From CAZMGT01 sp964565895 (GTDB lineage Bacteria > Armatimonadota > Zipacnadia > UBA1398 > CAZMGT01), in the NCBI GenBank assembly GCA_964565895.1, contig CAZMGT010000018.1, positions 1 to 57,715 of the forward strand: a DNA stretch of 57,715 nt. Reading direction: 5' to 3'. Of the stretch, positions 33,818-42,667 are shown in pieces (within the stretch, counting starts at the first letter, position 1; each line of letters begins with the position of its first letter). The position numbers and the translations under genes were made by a program. The notes under the pieces are model-generated. The model was not told the DNA's origin. It worked only from the letters and a program-made list of their open reading frames with translations, and did not search any database.

Positions 33818-35239
33818 TTAGGCTTTTTTCGGCGGCTTGTAGTTGGGGTTAGGCGTGGGCATTTGCGCGTCTACTTCCTTCAGCCAGTCGTGGAACATTT
33901 TGCGCAACTGAGCCGCTTTTTCGGGCATTTTCTGCGCTAGGTCGTTCTTCTCGCTTAGGTCCTCTTTTAAGTTATACAGCTCCACGTGGTTGTCCTCGTA
34001 GTATTCGATGAGTTTGTAGTCGCCGTAGCGAATGGCCCCCGCCGGCGTCGTCCGGTGGTAGTGGGGATAGTGCCAAAAGAGCGCCTTGCGGTTGATCGTC
34101 CCCGTTTGGCGGAGAAGGGGAACGTTGCTGATGCCGTCGAGCACCACGCCCTTGGGCAGAGGCACGCCGGCGATCTCTAAGATCGTGGGGAAGAAGTCGG
34201 TGCTGATCACGGGCACATCGCACACGCTCCCCGGCTGGACGACCCCAGGCCAGCGGACGATCCACGGCTCGCGAATGCCGCCCTCATAAAGCGTGCCCTT
34301 GCCCGCGCGCAGCGGGGCGTTTGAGGTAACGCCGGCGAGCCCCCCGTTGTCGGACATGAAGAAGACCACGGTGTTTTCCGTCAGCCCGAGCTGGTCGAGC
34401 TTGCGCATAATGCGCCCCACGCTTTCGTCTACGCTTTCGATCATCGCCGCGTAAACGGGATTGTTTTGCAACTGCCCGGGCTTAACCTTGGCTTTATACT
34501 TGGCGATTTTCTCCTTTTTGGCCTGCAGCGGCGTGTGCACGGCGTAGTGGGTGAGGTAGAGGAAAAACGGGCGGTCTTTGTTCGCCTCGATGAACTTCTC
34601 CGCCTCGTCCGTAAGCCGGTCGGTAAGGTACTCGCCCTGCTCTCCGCGGTCGATGTTCACGATTTTATAGGGGAAGAAGTAGCTTGGCGGGTGGCCCTGG
34701 TGCGTGCCGCCGAAGTTTAGGTCGAACCCCTGTTTTTCCGGATAATAGGGCTCTTTGCCCAGGTGCCACTTGCCGATGCTCGCCGAAACATAGCCCGCGG
34801 GCTTTAGCGCCTCGGCAATGGTAATCTCCTTCAGGGGAAGCTGCTGGTTAAACTTGGGCACGAGCAGCTTGGGGTTCTTACGCTTGTGCCCGGGGATCCA
34901 GTCCGTCAGGTGCAGGCGCGCGGGATAGCGCCCGGTCATAATGCTCGCTCGCGTGGGCGAGCACACGGGACACGCGGCATAGCCTTGGGTAAAGCGCATT
35001 CCCTCGCGCGCCAGGCGGTCGATGTTTGGCGTTTCGTAAAACGTGCTTCCGTAGCAGCCGACATCGCGCCAGCCTAGGTCGTCGATGAGAATAAACACAA
35101 AGTTCGGCCGGTCGCGCCGGGGCACAGCCCGCGCCCGACTAAGCTGCAGCACGCCCAGCGAGCCGCTTAGCCCCGCCGCGGCGATCCCCAGGTTGCGCAG
35201 AAACTGCCGCCGGTTTATTCGCTTCATGCTCTCGCTCAC
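33818..35239 (-). CDS. Tat-exported type I sulfatase (sulfatase 3)
   Basis: Seen: 473 residues from a GTG at 35239 with AGAGGA just upstream; the ATG at 35227 (MKRINRRQFL) is an equally plausible start. The Tat signal is INRRQFLRNLG. The core has RPNFVFILIDDLGWRDVGCYG, the formylglycine site VCSPTRASIMTGRYPARL (Cys93), IGKWHLGKEP, FFMSDNGG and, near the end, RYGDYKLIEYYEDN. The insert RLHLTDWIPGHKRKNPK and the overall order match the choline-sulfatase/iduronate-sulfatase-like S1 subgroups that act on carbohydrates; I cannot pick the subfamily. It stands alone on its strand, in front of the prmC gene with which it shares no obvious promoter. Activation needs a maturase not in the window. Confidence 0.92.
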   Translation of the reverse strand: MSESMKRINRRQFLRNLGIAAAGLSGSLGVLQLSRARAVPRRDRPNFVFILIDDLGWRDVGCYGSTFYETPNIDRLAREGMRFTQGYAACPVCSPTRASIMTGRYPARLHLTDWIPGHKRKNPKLLVPKFNQQLPLKEITIAEALKPAGYVSASIGKWHLGKEPYYPEKQGFDLNFGGTHQGHPPSYFFPYKIVNIDRGEQGEYLTDRLTDEAEKFIEANKDRPFFLYLTHYAVHTPLQAKKEKIAKYKAKVKPGQLQNNPVYAAMIESVDESVGRIMRKLDQLGLTENTVVFFMSDNGGLAGVTSNAPLRAGKGTLYEGGIREPWIVRWPGVVQPGSVCDVPVISTDFFPTILEIAGVPLPKGVVLDGISNVPLLRQTGTINRKALFWHYPHYHRTTPAGAIRYGDYKLIEYYEDNHVELYNLKEDLSEKNDLAQKMPEKAAQLRKMFHDWLKEVDAQMPTPNPNYKPPKKA

Positions 35240-35314
35240 TTCCTCTCGCCTTTTCCAGTGTTCGAGCGGTCTTTTTCTACCGAGCGCCGCGCATACCTGC
35301 GCCCAGCCATCGCT

Positions 35315-36190
35315 TTACCCCTCAGGCGCACGGGCGAGGACAAACCGCTCTACGCCGAACGTGTCGCGGCGCACGGAGCAACGCCCCGGCCCGAGCAGCT
35401 CTACCACCCGCTGCGCCTGGTCGTGCCCTACCTCGAGCAAAAGAAACCCGCCCGGGCGCACGTGCGCCGCCCACTGCGCGGCAATGCGCCGGATAACCCT
35501 AAGCCCGTCGGGGCCGCCATCGAGAGCTTCGCGCGGCTCGCAGGCGATCTCCGGCCCTAGGCGGTCAAGCTCGCCGGTTGGGATATACGGAGGGTTGGAG
35601 ACAACCGCGTCCACGCGCTGGGGCAGCGGGGCGAACAGGTCGCCGGCAAGCAGGGTCAGCCGGGGCGGGCCGAGGTTGTACAGCGCGGCGTTTTCGCGCG
35701 CTAAGGCGAGCGCCCCAGGCGAGCTTTCCGTGGCGAAAACGCGCGCCTCCGGCCGCTCCAGGGCAATGGTAATCGCGATACACCCCGTGCCTGTGCCCAC
35801 ATCGGCGACCACGGGCTGGGCCAGGCGGCGAAGCTCGGCAAGCGCGAGCTCTACGAGCTGCTCCGTTTCCGGCCGAGGGATCATCGCCCGCCGGTCGCAG
35901 AGGAACTTGCGCCCGAAAAACTGGCAGTTGCCCAAAACATACTGCAGGGGCTCGCCCGCGCAGCGGCGTTGCGCGAGGGCGCGCGCGGCCTGTGCCTTAT
36001 CTGGGGAAACGGGGCGCTCGGGGTGCGCCGCCCAGCGGCCCAGGGGCTGGCCGATGGCCTCGGAGATAATCCAGCGCGCCTCTTGCTCGGGCTGGGTGAT
36101 AAATGGCGAGCGTGCGAGAAGCGCGCGCAGCTCAGCGCAAAGCTCGCCGGTGGTCGGGCGCTGCGCTTCGCTGTGGCACTGGCCGGCCAT
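35315..36190 (-). CDS. prmC: Peptide chain release factor N5-glutamine methyltransferase
   Basis: Seen: 291 residues. The N-terminal helical domain (about 1-90) precedes a class I SAM-dependent fold with VADVGTGTGCIAITIAL (motif I, about 128-144), ATESSPGALALAR and the catalytic NPPY motif in VVSNPPYIP. Known: PrmC (HemK) methylates the glutamine of the GGQ motif of RF1 and RF2, raising the efficiency of translation termination. It lies 15 bp downstream of prfA, its own substrate gene, in a conserved arrangement. A GGGGAGG sits close to the ATG. Length and motif order are normal. Confidence 0.94.
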   Translation of the reverse strand: MAGQCHSEAQRPTTGELCAELRALLARSPFITQPEQEARWIISEAIGQPLGRWAAHPERPVSPDKAQAARALAQRRCAGEPLQYVLGNCQFFGRKFLCDRRAMIPRPETEQLVELALAELRRLAQPVVADVGTGTGCIAITIALERPEARVFATESSPGALALARENAALYNLGPPRLTLLAGDLFAPLPQRVDAVVSNPPYIPTGELDRLGPEIACEPREALDGGPDGLRVIRRIAAQWAAHVRPGGFLLLEVGHDQAQRVVELLGPGRCSVRRDTFGVERFVLARAPEG

Positions 36191-36205
36191 GGCCTCCCCT
36201 ATCGC

Positions 36206-37291
36206 TTAGGAGGACTGCTTCTCCTCGCCCTCTTGCGCTGCCGCGGCAAGCGCCTGCTCTAGCTCGTGAGCCTTGAGCGCGTCCATCATCGGCTGAATGT
36301 CGCCGTCGAGGAACTCCTCCAGGTTGTGAATGGTCAGGCCGATGCGGTGGTCGGTCACCCGGCCCTGGGGGAAGTTATAGGTGCGGATCTTCTCCGAGCG
36401 GTCGCCGCTGCGCACCTGCTTGCGCCGCGTGGCGGCGATCTTCTCCTGCTGCTCCTTTTTCTGCATCTCATAGAGCTTGGCGCGCAGGATGCGCAGGGCC
36501 TTGTCGCGGTTCTGGTGCTGGCTGCGCTCGTCATGGCAGCTTACGACGATCCCCGTGGGCTTGTGGCGCAGGCGCACGGCGGAGTCCGTCTTGTTTACGT
36601 GCTGGCCCCCCGCCCCGGGCGAGCGGTGCGTCTCCCATTCTAAGTCCGCGGGGTCGATCTCCACCTCGATCTCCTCCACCTCGGGGAGCACGGCCACCGT
36701 GGCCGCCGAGGTGTGAATGCGCCCGCTCGATTCCGTTTGCGGGACGCGCTGCACGCGGTGCACGCCGCTTTCTAGCTTGAGATCGCCAAACGCCCCCTCG
36801 CCCTCGAGCGAAAAGACGACCTCCTTAATGCCCCCCAGGCCGGTCTCGCTAATGTTCATAACCTCGGTCTTCCACCCGCGGCGCTCGGCATAGCGGGAGT
36901 ACATGCGGTATAGGTCGCGGGCGAACAGGGCGGCCTCCTCGCCCCCCGTGCCGCTGCGGATTTCCACAATGCAGCTCCGGTCGGCGTCGGGGTCGCGGGG
37001 GACGAGGGCGAGCTTAATCTCCTCCTCAAGCTTGCTTATCTCCTCATCCAGGCGCTCGATCTCCTCGCGGGCGACCTGGCGCAGCTCGGGGTCATCGAGC
37101 AGCTCCTCGGCCTCCTTGCGCTGGCGGGTAAGCTCCTGCAGCCGCTCATATTGGCGCACGAGGGGCTCTAGCCGGGCATATTCCTTGGAGAGGGCCTTAT
37201 AGCGCTTCTGGTCGGCGACCACCTCCGGCTTGCCCAGCTCTCGCTCAATCGACTCATAGCGCGCCTTAAGTTCAGCAAGTTTGTCGAGCAT
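36206..37291 (-). CDS. prfA: Peptide chain release factor 1
   Basis: Seen: 361 residues, normal for RF1. The codon-recognition motif PxT appears as VPQTESSGR (PQT instead of the common PAT), and the catalytic motif is HRSPGAGGQHVNKTDS. The C-terminal part has SQHQNRDKALRILRAKL and RVTDHRIGLTIHN. Known: RF1 reads UAA and UAG and releases the finished protein; the GGQ glutamine is methylated by PrmC, encoded next. The start overlaps the end of the DUF1385 gene by 20 bp, so the three genes form one operon. Confidence 0.96.
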   Translation of the reverse strand: MLDKLAELKARYESIERELGKPEVVADQKRYKALSKEYARLEPLVRQYERLQELTRQRKEAEELLDDPELRQVAREEIERLDEEISKLEEEIKLALVPRDPDADRSCIVEIRSGTGGEEAALFARDLYRMYSRYAERRGWKTEVMNISETGLGGIKEVVFSLEGEGAFGDLKLESGVHRVQRVPQTESSGRIHTSAATVAVLPEVEEIEVEIDPADLEWETHRSPGAGGQHVNKTDSAVRLRHKPTGIVVSCHDERSQHQNRDKALRILRAKLYEMQKKEQQEKIAATRRKQVRSGDRSEKIRTYNFPQGRVTDHRIGLTIHNLEEFLDGDIQPMMDALKAHELEQALAAAAQEGEEKQSS

Positions 37292-38528
37292 GGCCAGTCA
37301 CGTCCTGCTGCTCAGCCCGAATAACCTCCTCCATCGCCCGAATGGCCACCTCAAGCTGCGCATCGTCGGGCTGGCGTGTCGTTAGCTTCTGAACAAACAG
37401 CCCCGGGGCGCTAGCTAAGCGGGCCAGCGCCGCATTTTTAAACCGCCCCCCGAGCTTTAGCAGCTCATACGATACGGCGACGACCACCGGCAGCGTGGCC
37501 AGCCGGACGACTATACGCTGAACTACATTATCCCATTCAAACAGAGAAAAAACCAGGATGCTAACGCAAATTACAATTACCACAAAGTTCGTCCCGCAGC
37601 GGGGGTGCGCCGGCGAGAAGTCGCGCACGGCCTCTACGGTAAGCGGGCGGCCCGCCTCCACGGCGTGGACCACCTTGTGCTCCGCGCCGTGATATTGAAA
37701 CACCCGGCGGATGTCGGGCATGAGCCCGATTCCCGCAAGATAGGCCAGGAAAAAGGCGAGGCGTATCGCTCCCTCGACGATGTTCAGCCACACGCGGCGG
37801 GCGAGGCCCGCGTCCTGCGCCAAGCCCCCGAGCAGCGCGCGGCCCTCGAGCCAGCCGGCGAGGACGTTAGGGAGGATCACGAAAAAGGCAATGCCCACGG
37901 CAAACGCCACAGCCATTGTCGCGGCAAGCGCGCCGGTGGTTAGGGTGTCGTGCTTTGGCTGCGGCTGTTCGCCTTCCCCCTGGCCCTCGTCGGCCGCGCG
38001 CTCCGCGCGGGCAACCTTGCCCGCGAGAACGCGCAGGGCGCGCTTTTTGTTCTCGGCAAAAGTTTTCTCGCGCGTGCTCTCTGCGCGCAGCCCCGTCGCC
38101 TTGTGGACGGCCACCGCGCCCCGGCCGTCGGCGGTGGGCTCGACCGCCACCTCGTCTTCGGCGAGCCTGCGCGACTCCTGCGCTTGGGCTTCCTCGATAG
38201 CCACGTTGCTCGAGAACATCAGCGCCCTAAGCCCAAGCACGAGCGTGTCGAAAAGCACAAACACCCCGCGGAGGAGAAACTTGTTTAGCCAGGGGTAGCG
38301 GTTGACGAGGAAGCGCACGCGCTCCGTGCGTACGACAATTTCGCCGTCCTCGCGGCGCACAGCAACAGAGACGTAGTTCGGGCTGCGCATCATTACGCCC
38401 TCAATAACCGCTTGGCCGCCGTAGACGGGCCTGTCCGGCGTCAGGCCGCACAGCTCAGCCGCGCGGGGCTCGCGCTGCGGCTGCTCCCCGGCGGCTTGCT
38501 CGCGTTCGGGCGACGGCTCGCCTGCCAT
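37272..38528 (-). CDS. DUF1385 family membrane protein
   Basis: Seen: 418 residues. Family landmarks are VYGGQAVIEGVMMRSP (about 34-49), YPWLNKFLLRGVFVLFDTL, FQYHGAEHKVVHAVE (HGAEH motif), FSPAHPRCGTNF and about four membrane helices in the second half. An extra charged insertion of about 70 residues (AEDEVAVEPTADGRGAV through EGEQPQPKHD) sits between helices. Known: DUF1385 proteins are membrane proteins of unclear function that are very often encoded just upstream of prfA and prmC, as here. The ATG follows GGGAGGG. Its stop lies inside the prfA start region, indicating translational coupling. Confidence 0.9.
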   Translation of the reverse strand: MAGEPSPEREQAAGEQPQREPRAAELCGLTPDRPVYGGQAVIEGVMMRSPNYVSVAVRREDGEIVVRTERVRFLVNRYPWLNKFLLRGVFVLFDTLVLGLRALMFSSNVAIEEAQAQESRRLAEDEVAVEPTADGRGAVAVHKATGLRAESTREKTFAENKKRALRVLAGKVARAERAADEGQGEGEQPQPKHDTLTTGALAATMAVAFAVGIAFFVILPNVLAGWLEGRALLGGLAQDAGLARRVWLNIVEGAIRLAFFLAYLAGIGLMPDIRRVFQYHGAEHKVVHAVEAGRPLTVEAVRDFSPAHPRCGTNFVVIVICVSILVFSLFEWDNVVQRIVVRLATLPVVVAVSYELLKLGGRFKNAALARLASAPGLFVQKLTTRQPDDAQLEVAIRAMEEVIRAEQQDVTGHARQTC

Positions 38529-38557
38529 GGGCCCTCCCTTCCCCGCTCGGGGGATAC

Positions 38558-38563
38558 AGTATA
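38558..38563 (-). promoter_or_regulatory. Extended -10 element of the DUF1385-prfA-prmC operon
   Basis: On the minus strand TGG precedes TATACT (38563-38558), an extended -10 site, about 30 bp before the ATG at 38528. The leader contains a small palindrome CCCCGAGCGGGG. No convincing -35 box is seen. Confidence 0.45.
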
Positions 38564-38654
38564 CCAGACAGGGGCGCCACGCCGGCGCGGCGAATGCTTC
38601 GCGGGCAGTGCGCGCAAAAGCGGGCGAGCGCCAAAGCGCAGGGAGGTGGCTGGG

Positions 38655-38978
38655 TTGCGGGTGTTTCGCGTGCGCGAGCTAAGTAACGAGCAGCGGGCGG
38701 AGGCCGTGCGCGAGCTGCTTTTGGGCCGGCGGGTAATAAGCTGCGGCGTGGCCGAGTTTGCCCCTGGCGTGCGGGCGCACGAAGGCGAGGAGCACGTCCA
38801 CGAGCAGGACGAGGTGTTCGTCATCCTGTGCGGCGAGGTTACCGTGCCCATAAAGGGCGGGCCGAGCGAGGTCGCCCGCGCGGGCGACTGGGTGCTCGTC
38901 GAAGCGGGCGAGGAGCACCACCTGACAAATCACACGCGCCTGCCCTGCGTGGCCATTTACCTCATCGTCGCAAAATAG
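38655..38978 (+). CDS. Small cupin-domain protein
   Basis: Seen: 107 residues from a TTG at 38655, chosen because GGGAGG lies 8 bp upstream; GTG at 38661 is an alternative. A single conserved-barrel cupin has motif 1 as HEGEEHVHEQDEVFVILCGE (two histidines and a glutamate spaced as metal ligands) and motif 2 as GDWVLVEAGEEHHLTNH. Known: small cupins bind a metal and act as sugar-phosphate isomerases, dioxygenases or sensors; the function here is unassigned. It is transcribed divergently from the DUF1385 operon and converges on the SGNH hydrolase gene. Confidence 0.82.
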   Translation: MRVFRVRELSNEQRAEAVRELLLGRRVISCGVAEFAPGVRAHEGEEHVHEQDEVFVILCGEVTVPIKGGPSEVARAGDWVLVEAGEEHHLTNHTRLPCVAIYLIVAK

Positions 38979-39023
38979 CTCCGGCGGAGCGGCATGGGGC
39001 GGCCACTTGGCGCGCGCCTGCCG

Positions 39024-40094
39024 CTATTTTTCCCCGACAAACCACGGCTTGGCAAACGGGCTTGTTTTGAGAAAGTCAAGCAGCATTTGGGCGACCTTTT
39101 CGCGGCCGGACTGGCTGGGGTGCGTGCCGTCGCGGGCGAAGTCCTCGCGCTTCCAGACAAGGCCGTCGCTTTTGCGCGGGTTGAGGCCGTCGGCCCAGAG
39201 ATATGGCCCCCAGAGCAACAGCGGCGCGCGAACTGCGCCGCGCGCGGGGTCGTAGTTTAGCTCCGGGCGGCCGGCGATTTGCTCTTGAATTAGCCAGCGC
39301 ACGGCAAACGCCGTCTCATAGGCATAGGGCTCGGGGTTAAGTGGGGTCGTCGCATAGCCGGCGTAGATGCGGCTGGAGAGGTAGGCGATGCGCAGGTTGG
39401 GCAGCCGCTCCCTGAGCATCTGCACCAGCTTGCGCAAATGCCCGGCAAACTCCCGCGCGTGCTCCGGAAACTCCCCATATTGCGCCGGCATGCGCCGCGC
39501 CTGCTTAATCCACGCCACCTGCACCTGCTCCGCGGTTACCCCCGCCTGGCGCAGCCGCTGCTCGAGCACATCCCACGGGTTGGGGCGGTCCTTGCGAAAG
39601 CGGTTTTCGGGGTCGGCCCAGTCCGCAACGTCCTGCCCGCCCTGGGCGCAGTCTACGATGACCACGCCCGGCGACTTGGCCGGGTCGGCGTCGGCTAGTT
39701 GCTTAAACTTGGAAAACTCCTGCGTGGTGTTCGACATCCCCACGGAGATGAACACGATCTTTCCCTCGCGCGCGGGCCTCCCTTGGGCGTTGCGCGGGAC
39801 TATTTCGGCGAGCATTTTGCGCGCCGCCTGAGCGTGGGCCTGCGGGGGTTCGTTGCGCCCGTTGCCATAAAGCCCGCCGTCTTCGCCCTTGTAGGCCTGG
39901 GCAAGCTCGGTCAGCGGGACAAGCCCCGTGCGCTCCTTGGGCATAAGTTGCGCCCGCGGGGGGCGCTGGCCCCGCGCCCTTGCGCGGCGCGCCTGCTGGG
40001 CGAGCGCCCCCGCTCCCACCGCGCATAGCAAAATGGCCAATACCAGCGCCCCCGCCGCCCTGCGCGCGCACTGCTGGCCCGTGTTATGTGCCAT
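39024..40094 (-). CDS. Secreted SGNH-type hydrolase
   Basis: Seen: 356 residues. A signal peptide (ALVLAILLCAVGAGALA) is followed by a basic low-complexity linker rich in Arg/Ala/Gln. The fold has a block I serine in FISVGMSNTTQEF, a glycine-containing block in VDCAQGGQDVADW, LRIAYLSSRIYAGY, and the C-terminal Asp-His pair in ARDGTHPSQSGREKVAQ. Known: SGNH hydrolases act as carbohydrate esterases, lipases or acyl hydrolases. A secreted one in this genome is consistent with acyl removal from polysaccharide. It diverges from the VIT/VWA gene. The exact ester substrate is not predictable. Confidence 0.8.
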   Translation of the reverse strand: MAHNTGQQCARRAAGALVLAILLCAVGAGALAQQARRARARGQRPPRAQLMPKERTGLVPLTELAQAYKGEDGGLYGNGRNEPPQAHAQAARKMLAEIVPRNAQGRPAREGKIVFISVGMSNTTQEFSKFKQLADADPAKSPGVVIVDCAQGGQDVADWADPENRFRKDRPNPWDVLEQRLRQAGVTAEQVQVAWIKQARRMPAQYGEFPEHAREFAGHLRKLVQMLRERLPNLRIAYLSSRIYAGYATTPLNPEPYAYETAFAVRWLIQEQIAGRPELNYDPARGAVRAPLLLWGPYLWADGLNPRKSDGLVWKREDFARDGTHPSQSGREKVAQMLLDFLKTSPFAKPWFVGEK

Positions 40095-40235
40095 TTCCGC
40101 TCGCCTCCCATGGTCAGGACGCGGGGCCGGGCTGTGGGTTCACATTGTCGCGCGGGAAGGCGCTCGCAGGCGGAACATTCTTGCCCCCGGCGCGGTCCAA
40201 CGGATACAGAAAACAGCCTGTGTGAGGTGTGTCCC

Positions 40236-42653
40236 ATGCGTCATGCGCGTGTTTTGCTTTGTTTTGCCTTTGTCGCTGCGCTGTGTTCTGCGGCGCTGGC
40301 CCAAGGGCTGATTATCCCCGAGCACCGTGGGCCGATCGTCCGCCCCATCGCGCCCCTGGCCATTAAGTCCTATACGGTTGACGTGAAGATAAAGGACGCC
40401 ACAGCGGTGACTACGGTTACCGAGGTGTTCGTTAACGAAAGCCCGCGGCGCATTGAGGGAACGTTTCTCTTTCCCCTCCCTCGGGGGGCGGCGATCTCTA
40501 AGTTCGAGATGGAGATCGACGGGAAAATGGTCGCCGGCGAGCTTCTGGACAAGCAGCGCGCGCAGCAAATCTACACCGACATTGTGCGCAAAATGCGCGA
40601 CCCGGCGATTTTGGAATATGCCGGGCGAAACCTGTTCCGCGTGCGCATCTTCCCCATCGAGCCCAACAGCGAAAAGCGCATTCGCTTGCGCTATTCGCAA
40701 GTGCTTGAGGTGCAGGACAACATCGTACGATACGTCCACCCCATGAACCTGGAGAAGCTGAGCAAGCGGCCGATTAAAACGGTCGCGTTAAGCGTAGACA
40801 TCGAGTCCACCATGGGGATAAAGTCCGTCTACAGCCCCAGCCACGAAATCGACGAGTTCCGCGACGGCGACAACCGCTGCCGCGTGGGGTTTGAAGCGAG
40901 CGATGTCCTCCCTGTGCGCGACTTTACCCTGTTTTACACGCTAAGCAACGAGGACTTCGGCATGCATGTGCTCACCTATCGCCCGAAGGGCGAGGACGGC
41001 TACTTCATGCTTATGGTCGCCCCCAAGCAGACGTTTAGCGAGCAGGAGATTTTGAACAAAAACGTTGTCTTCGTCCTCGACGTCTCCGGCTCGATGCAAA
41101 GCGACGGAAAGATCGCGCAGGCGAAGCAAGCGCTGAAGTACTGCCTGGAGAGTTTAAAGCAGGGCGACCGGTTTAACATCATCGCCTTCTCCACCGGCGT
41201 GGATACGTTTGCCGAAGGCCTGCTGCCCGCGGAGAGCCCGACCATCGCCCGGGCGAAGGAATACTTGGACAAGCTCGTCGCCCGCGGGGGAACGTTTATC
41301 AGCGGCGCCCTGCGCAAAGCCCTGGAAGGCATCGACGGCGTCGGGGGCACGACGATGATCGTGTTCTTAACGGACGGCCTGCCCACCGTAGGCGAGCGCA
41401 GCATTGACAAACTCGTCCAAATGGTCGACCAGCTCAACGGCTATGACCCGCAGGATCCGAAAAGCACCCCGCGCTCGCGCATCTTTTGCTTTGGCGTGGG
41501 CTACGACGTAAACACGCACCTGCTCGACCTCATCGCCGACCACAGCCGAGGCTATTCGCAGTACGTTCCGCCGGGGGAGGATGTCGAGGTCGCCGTGTCC
41601 AGCTTCTACGAGAAGATCAGCCACCCTGTGCTCGCCAATATTAGGATCGACTTCGGCAAGATCCACGCCTATGACTACTATCCCCAGAAGCTGCCGGACC
41701 TGTTTAAGGGGTCTGAGCTGCGCATTTTCGGCCGCTATCGGGGCGAGGGCGACGTCGCGCTGAAACTTATGGGGAGGATGGACGGGCGCGAGCGCGCCGT
41801 TGTCGCCGACGCCAAGTTTCCCGCGCGCGCCGAGGAAAACGAGTTTATCGCCCAGCTCTGGGCCGTGCGTCGCGTGGCTCATTTGCTAAATGAAATTCGC
41901 CTTCACGGGGAAAGCAAGGAGCTGAAGGATGAGATCGTTGCCCTGGGCAAGCGCTGGGGGATCGTTACCCCGTATACGTCGTATATCGTGCTCGAGGGGC
42001 GTGAGCGGCTGCGCTTGCGGCCGCTGAGCATCGACGCCGCGCGGCGCCCGCCCGCTCCCGCGGCCGGCCTTGCGCGCATCGGGACCGCGGGCCGCGTGCT
42101 TGAGGATCAAGCTGGCGGGCTGCTCTACCGAGGCGCAGGAGGCGCCGCGCAAGGCGGCTACGGCGCGCCGCGGGGAGAGCAGGGGCCACCGGGGCAAGCC
42201 GGCCCGCAGGCGCCATCTGCAGCGTATTCCGAGGCCCAGGCGGAGGCCTATGGCAAGGCGCTGCTCGGCTCCGCCTCGCGCCCCGCGGAGCAGACGGGGC
42301 GCATCGCCGTGGACCTCGCCGCACAGCTCGAACGCATCCGCAACGCCGAGGTGCAGCAGGTCGTGGCCAACGTGCGCACCGTGGCCGGGCGGACGTTTTA
42401 TCTCATCGGCGAGCGCTGGGTCCAGGCGGAGGTTAACGAAAAGACGGAGATCATTCGCGTGCGCTACCTCTCGCCGGCCTACTTCCAGCTTGCCGCGCAG
42501 CCGGGGGTGGCGCAGTGCTTGGCCCTGGGCCCGCGGGTGATCGTCGTCCTCGAGGGCAACGTGGCCATCGAGATTGCAGACGACGAGTCCGCGCGCAGCG
42601 AGCCGTTTTCCGCCGAGGAGCTCGCCCGCCTCTTCCCGCAGCGGGAGAACTGA
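40236..42653 (+). CDS. Secreted VIT/von Willebrand A domain protein
   Basis: Seen: 805 residues from the ATG at 40236, chosen because GAGGTG lies about 8 bp upstream and a signal peptide follows (VLLCFAFVAALCSAALAQG). The VIT domain spans about residues 40-165 (FVNESPRRIEGTFLFPLP). The VWA domain follows at about 276-450 with the MIDAS motif VLDVSGSMQSDG and VFLTDGLPT. Around residues 620-660 is a Gly/Pro/Ala/Gln-rich linker (GGYGAPRGEQGPPGQAG), then a C-terminal domain of about 140 residues with RTVAGRTFYLIGERWVQA. Known: the VIT-VWA pair is that of inter-alpha-trypsin inhibitor heavy chains; bacterial forms are poorly characterised secreted or membrane-attached adhesion or complex-assembly proteins. 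It precedes queC by 14 bp. Confidence 0.85.
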   Translation: MRHARVLLCFAFVAALCSAALAQGLIIPEHRGPIVRPIAPLAIKSYTVDVKIKDATAVTTVTEVFVNESPRRIEGTFLFPLPRGAAISKFEMEIDGKMVAGELLDKQRAQQIYTDIVRKMRDPAILEYAGRNLFRVRIFPIEPNSEKRIRLRYSQVLEVQDNIVRYVHPMNLEKLSKRPIKTVALSVDIESTMGIKSVYSPSHEIDEFRDGDNRCRVGFEASDVLPVRDFTLFYTLSNEDFGMHVLTYRPKGEDGYFMLMVAPKQTFSEQEILNKNVVFVLDVSGSMQSDGKIAQAKQALKYCLESLKQGDRFNIIAFSTGVDTFAEGLLPAESPTIARAKEYLDKLVARGGTFISGALRKALEGIDGVGGTTMIVFLTDGLPTVGERSIDKLVQMVDQLNGYDPQDPKSTPRSRIFCFGVGYDVNTHLLDLIADHSRGYSQYVPPGEDVEVAVSSFYEKISHPVLANIRIDFGKIHAYDYYPQKLPDLFKGSELRIFGRYRGEGDVALKLMGRMDGRERAVVADAKFPARAEENEFIAQLWAVRRVAHLLNEIRLHGESKELKDEIVALGKRWGIVTPYTSYIVLEGRERLRLRPLSIDAARRPPAPAAGLARIGTAGRVLEDQAGGLLYRGAGGAAQGGYGAPRGEQGPPGQAGPQAPSAAYSEAQAEAYGKALLGSASRPAEQTGRIAVDLAAQLERIRNAEVQQVVANVRTVAGRTFYLIGERWVQAEVNEKTEIIRVRYLSPAYFQLAAQPGVAQCLALGPRVIVVLEGNVAIEIADDESARSEPFSAEELARLFPQREN

Positions 42654-42667
42654 GCTAAGCTATTGGC

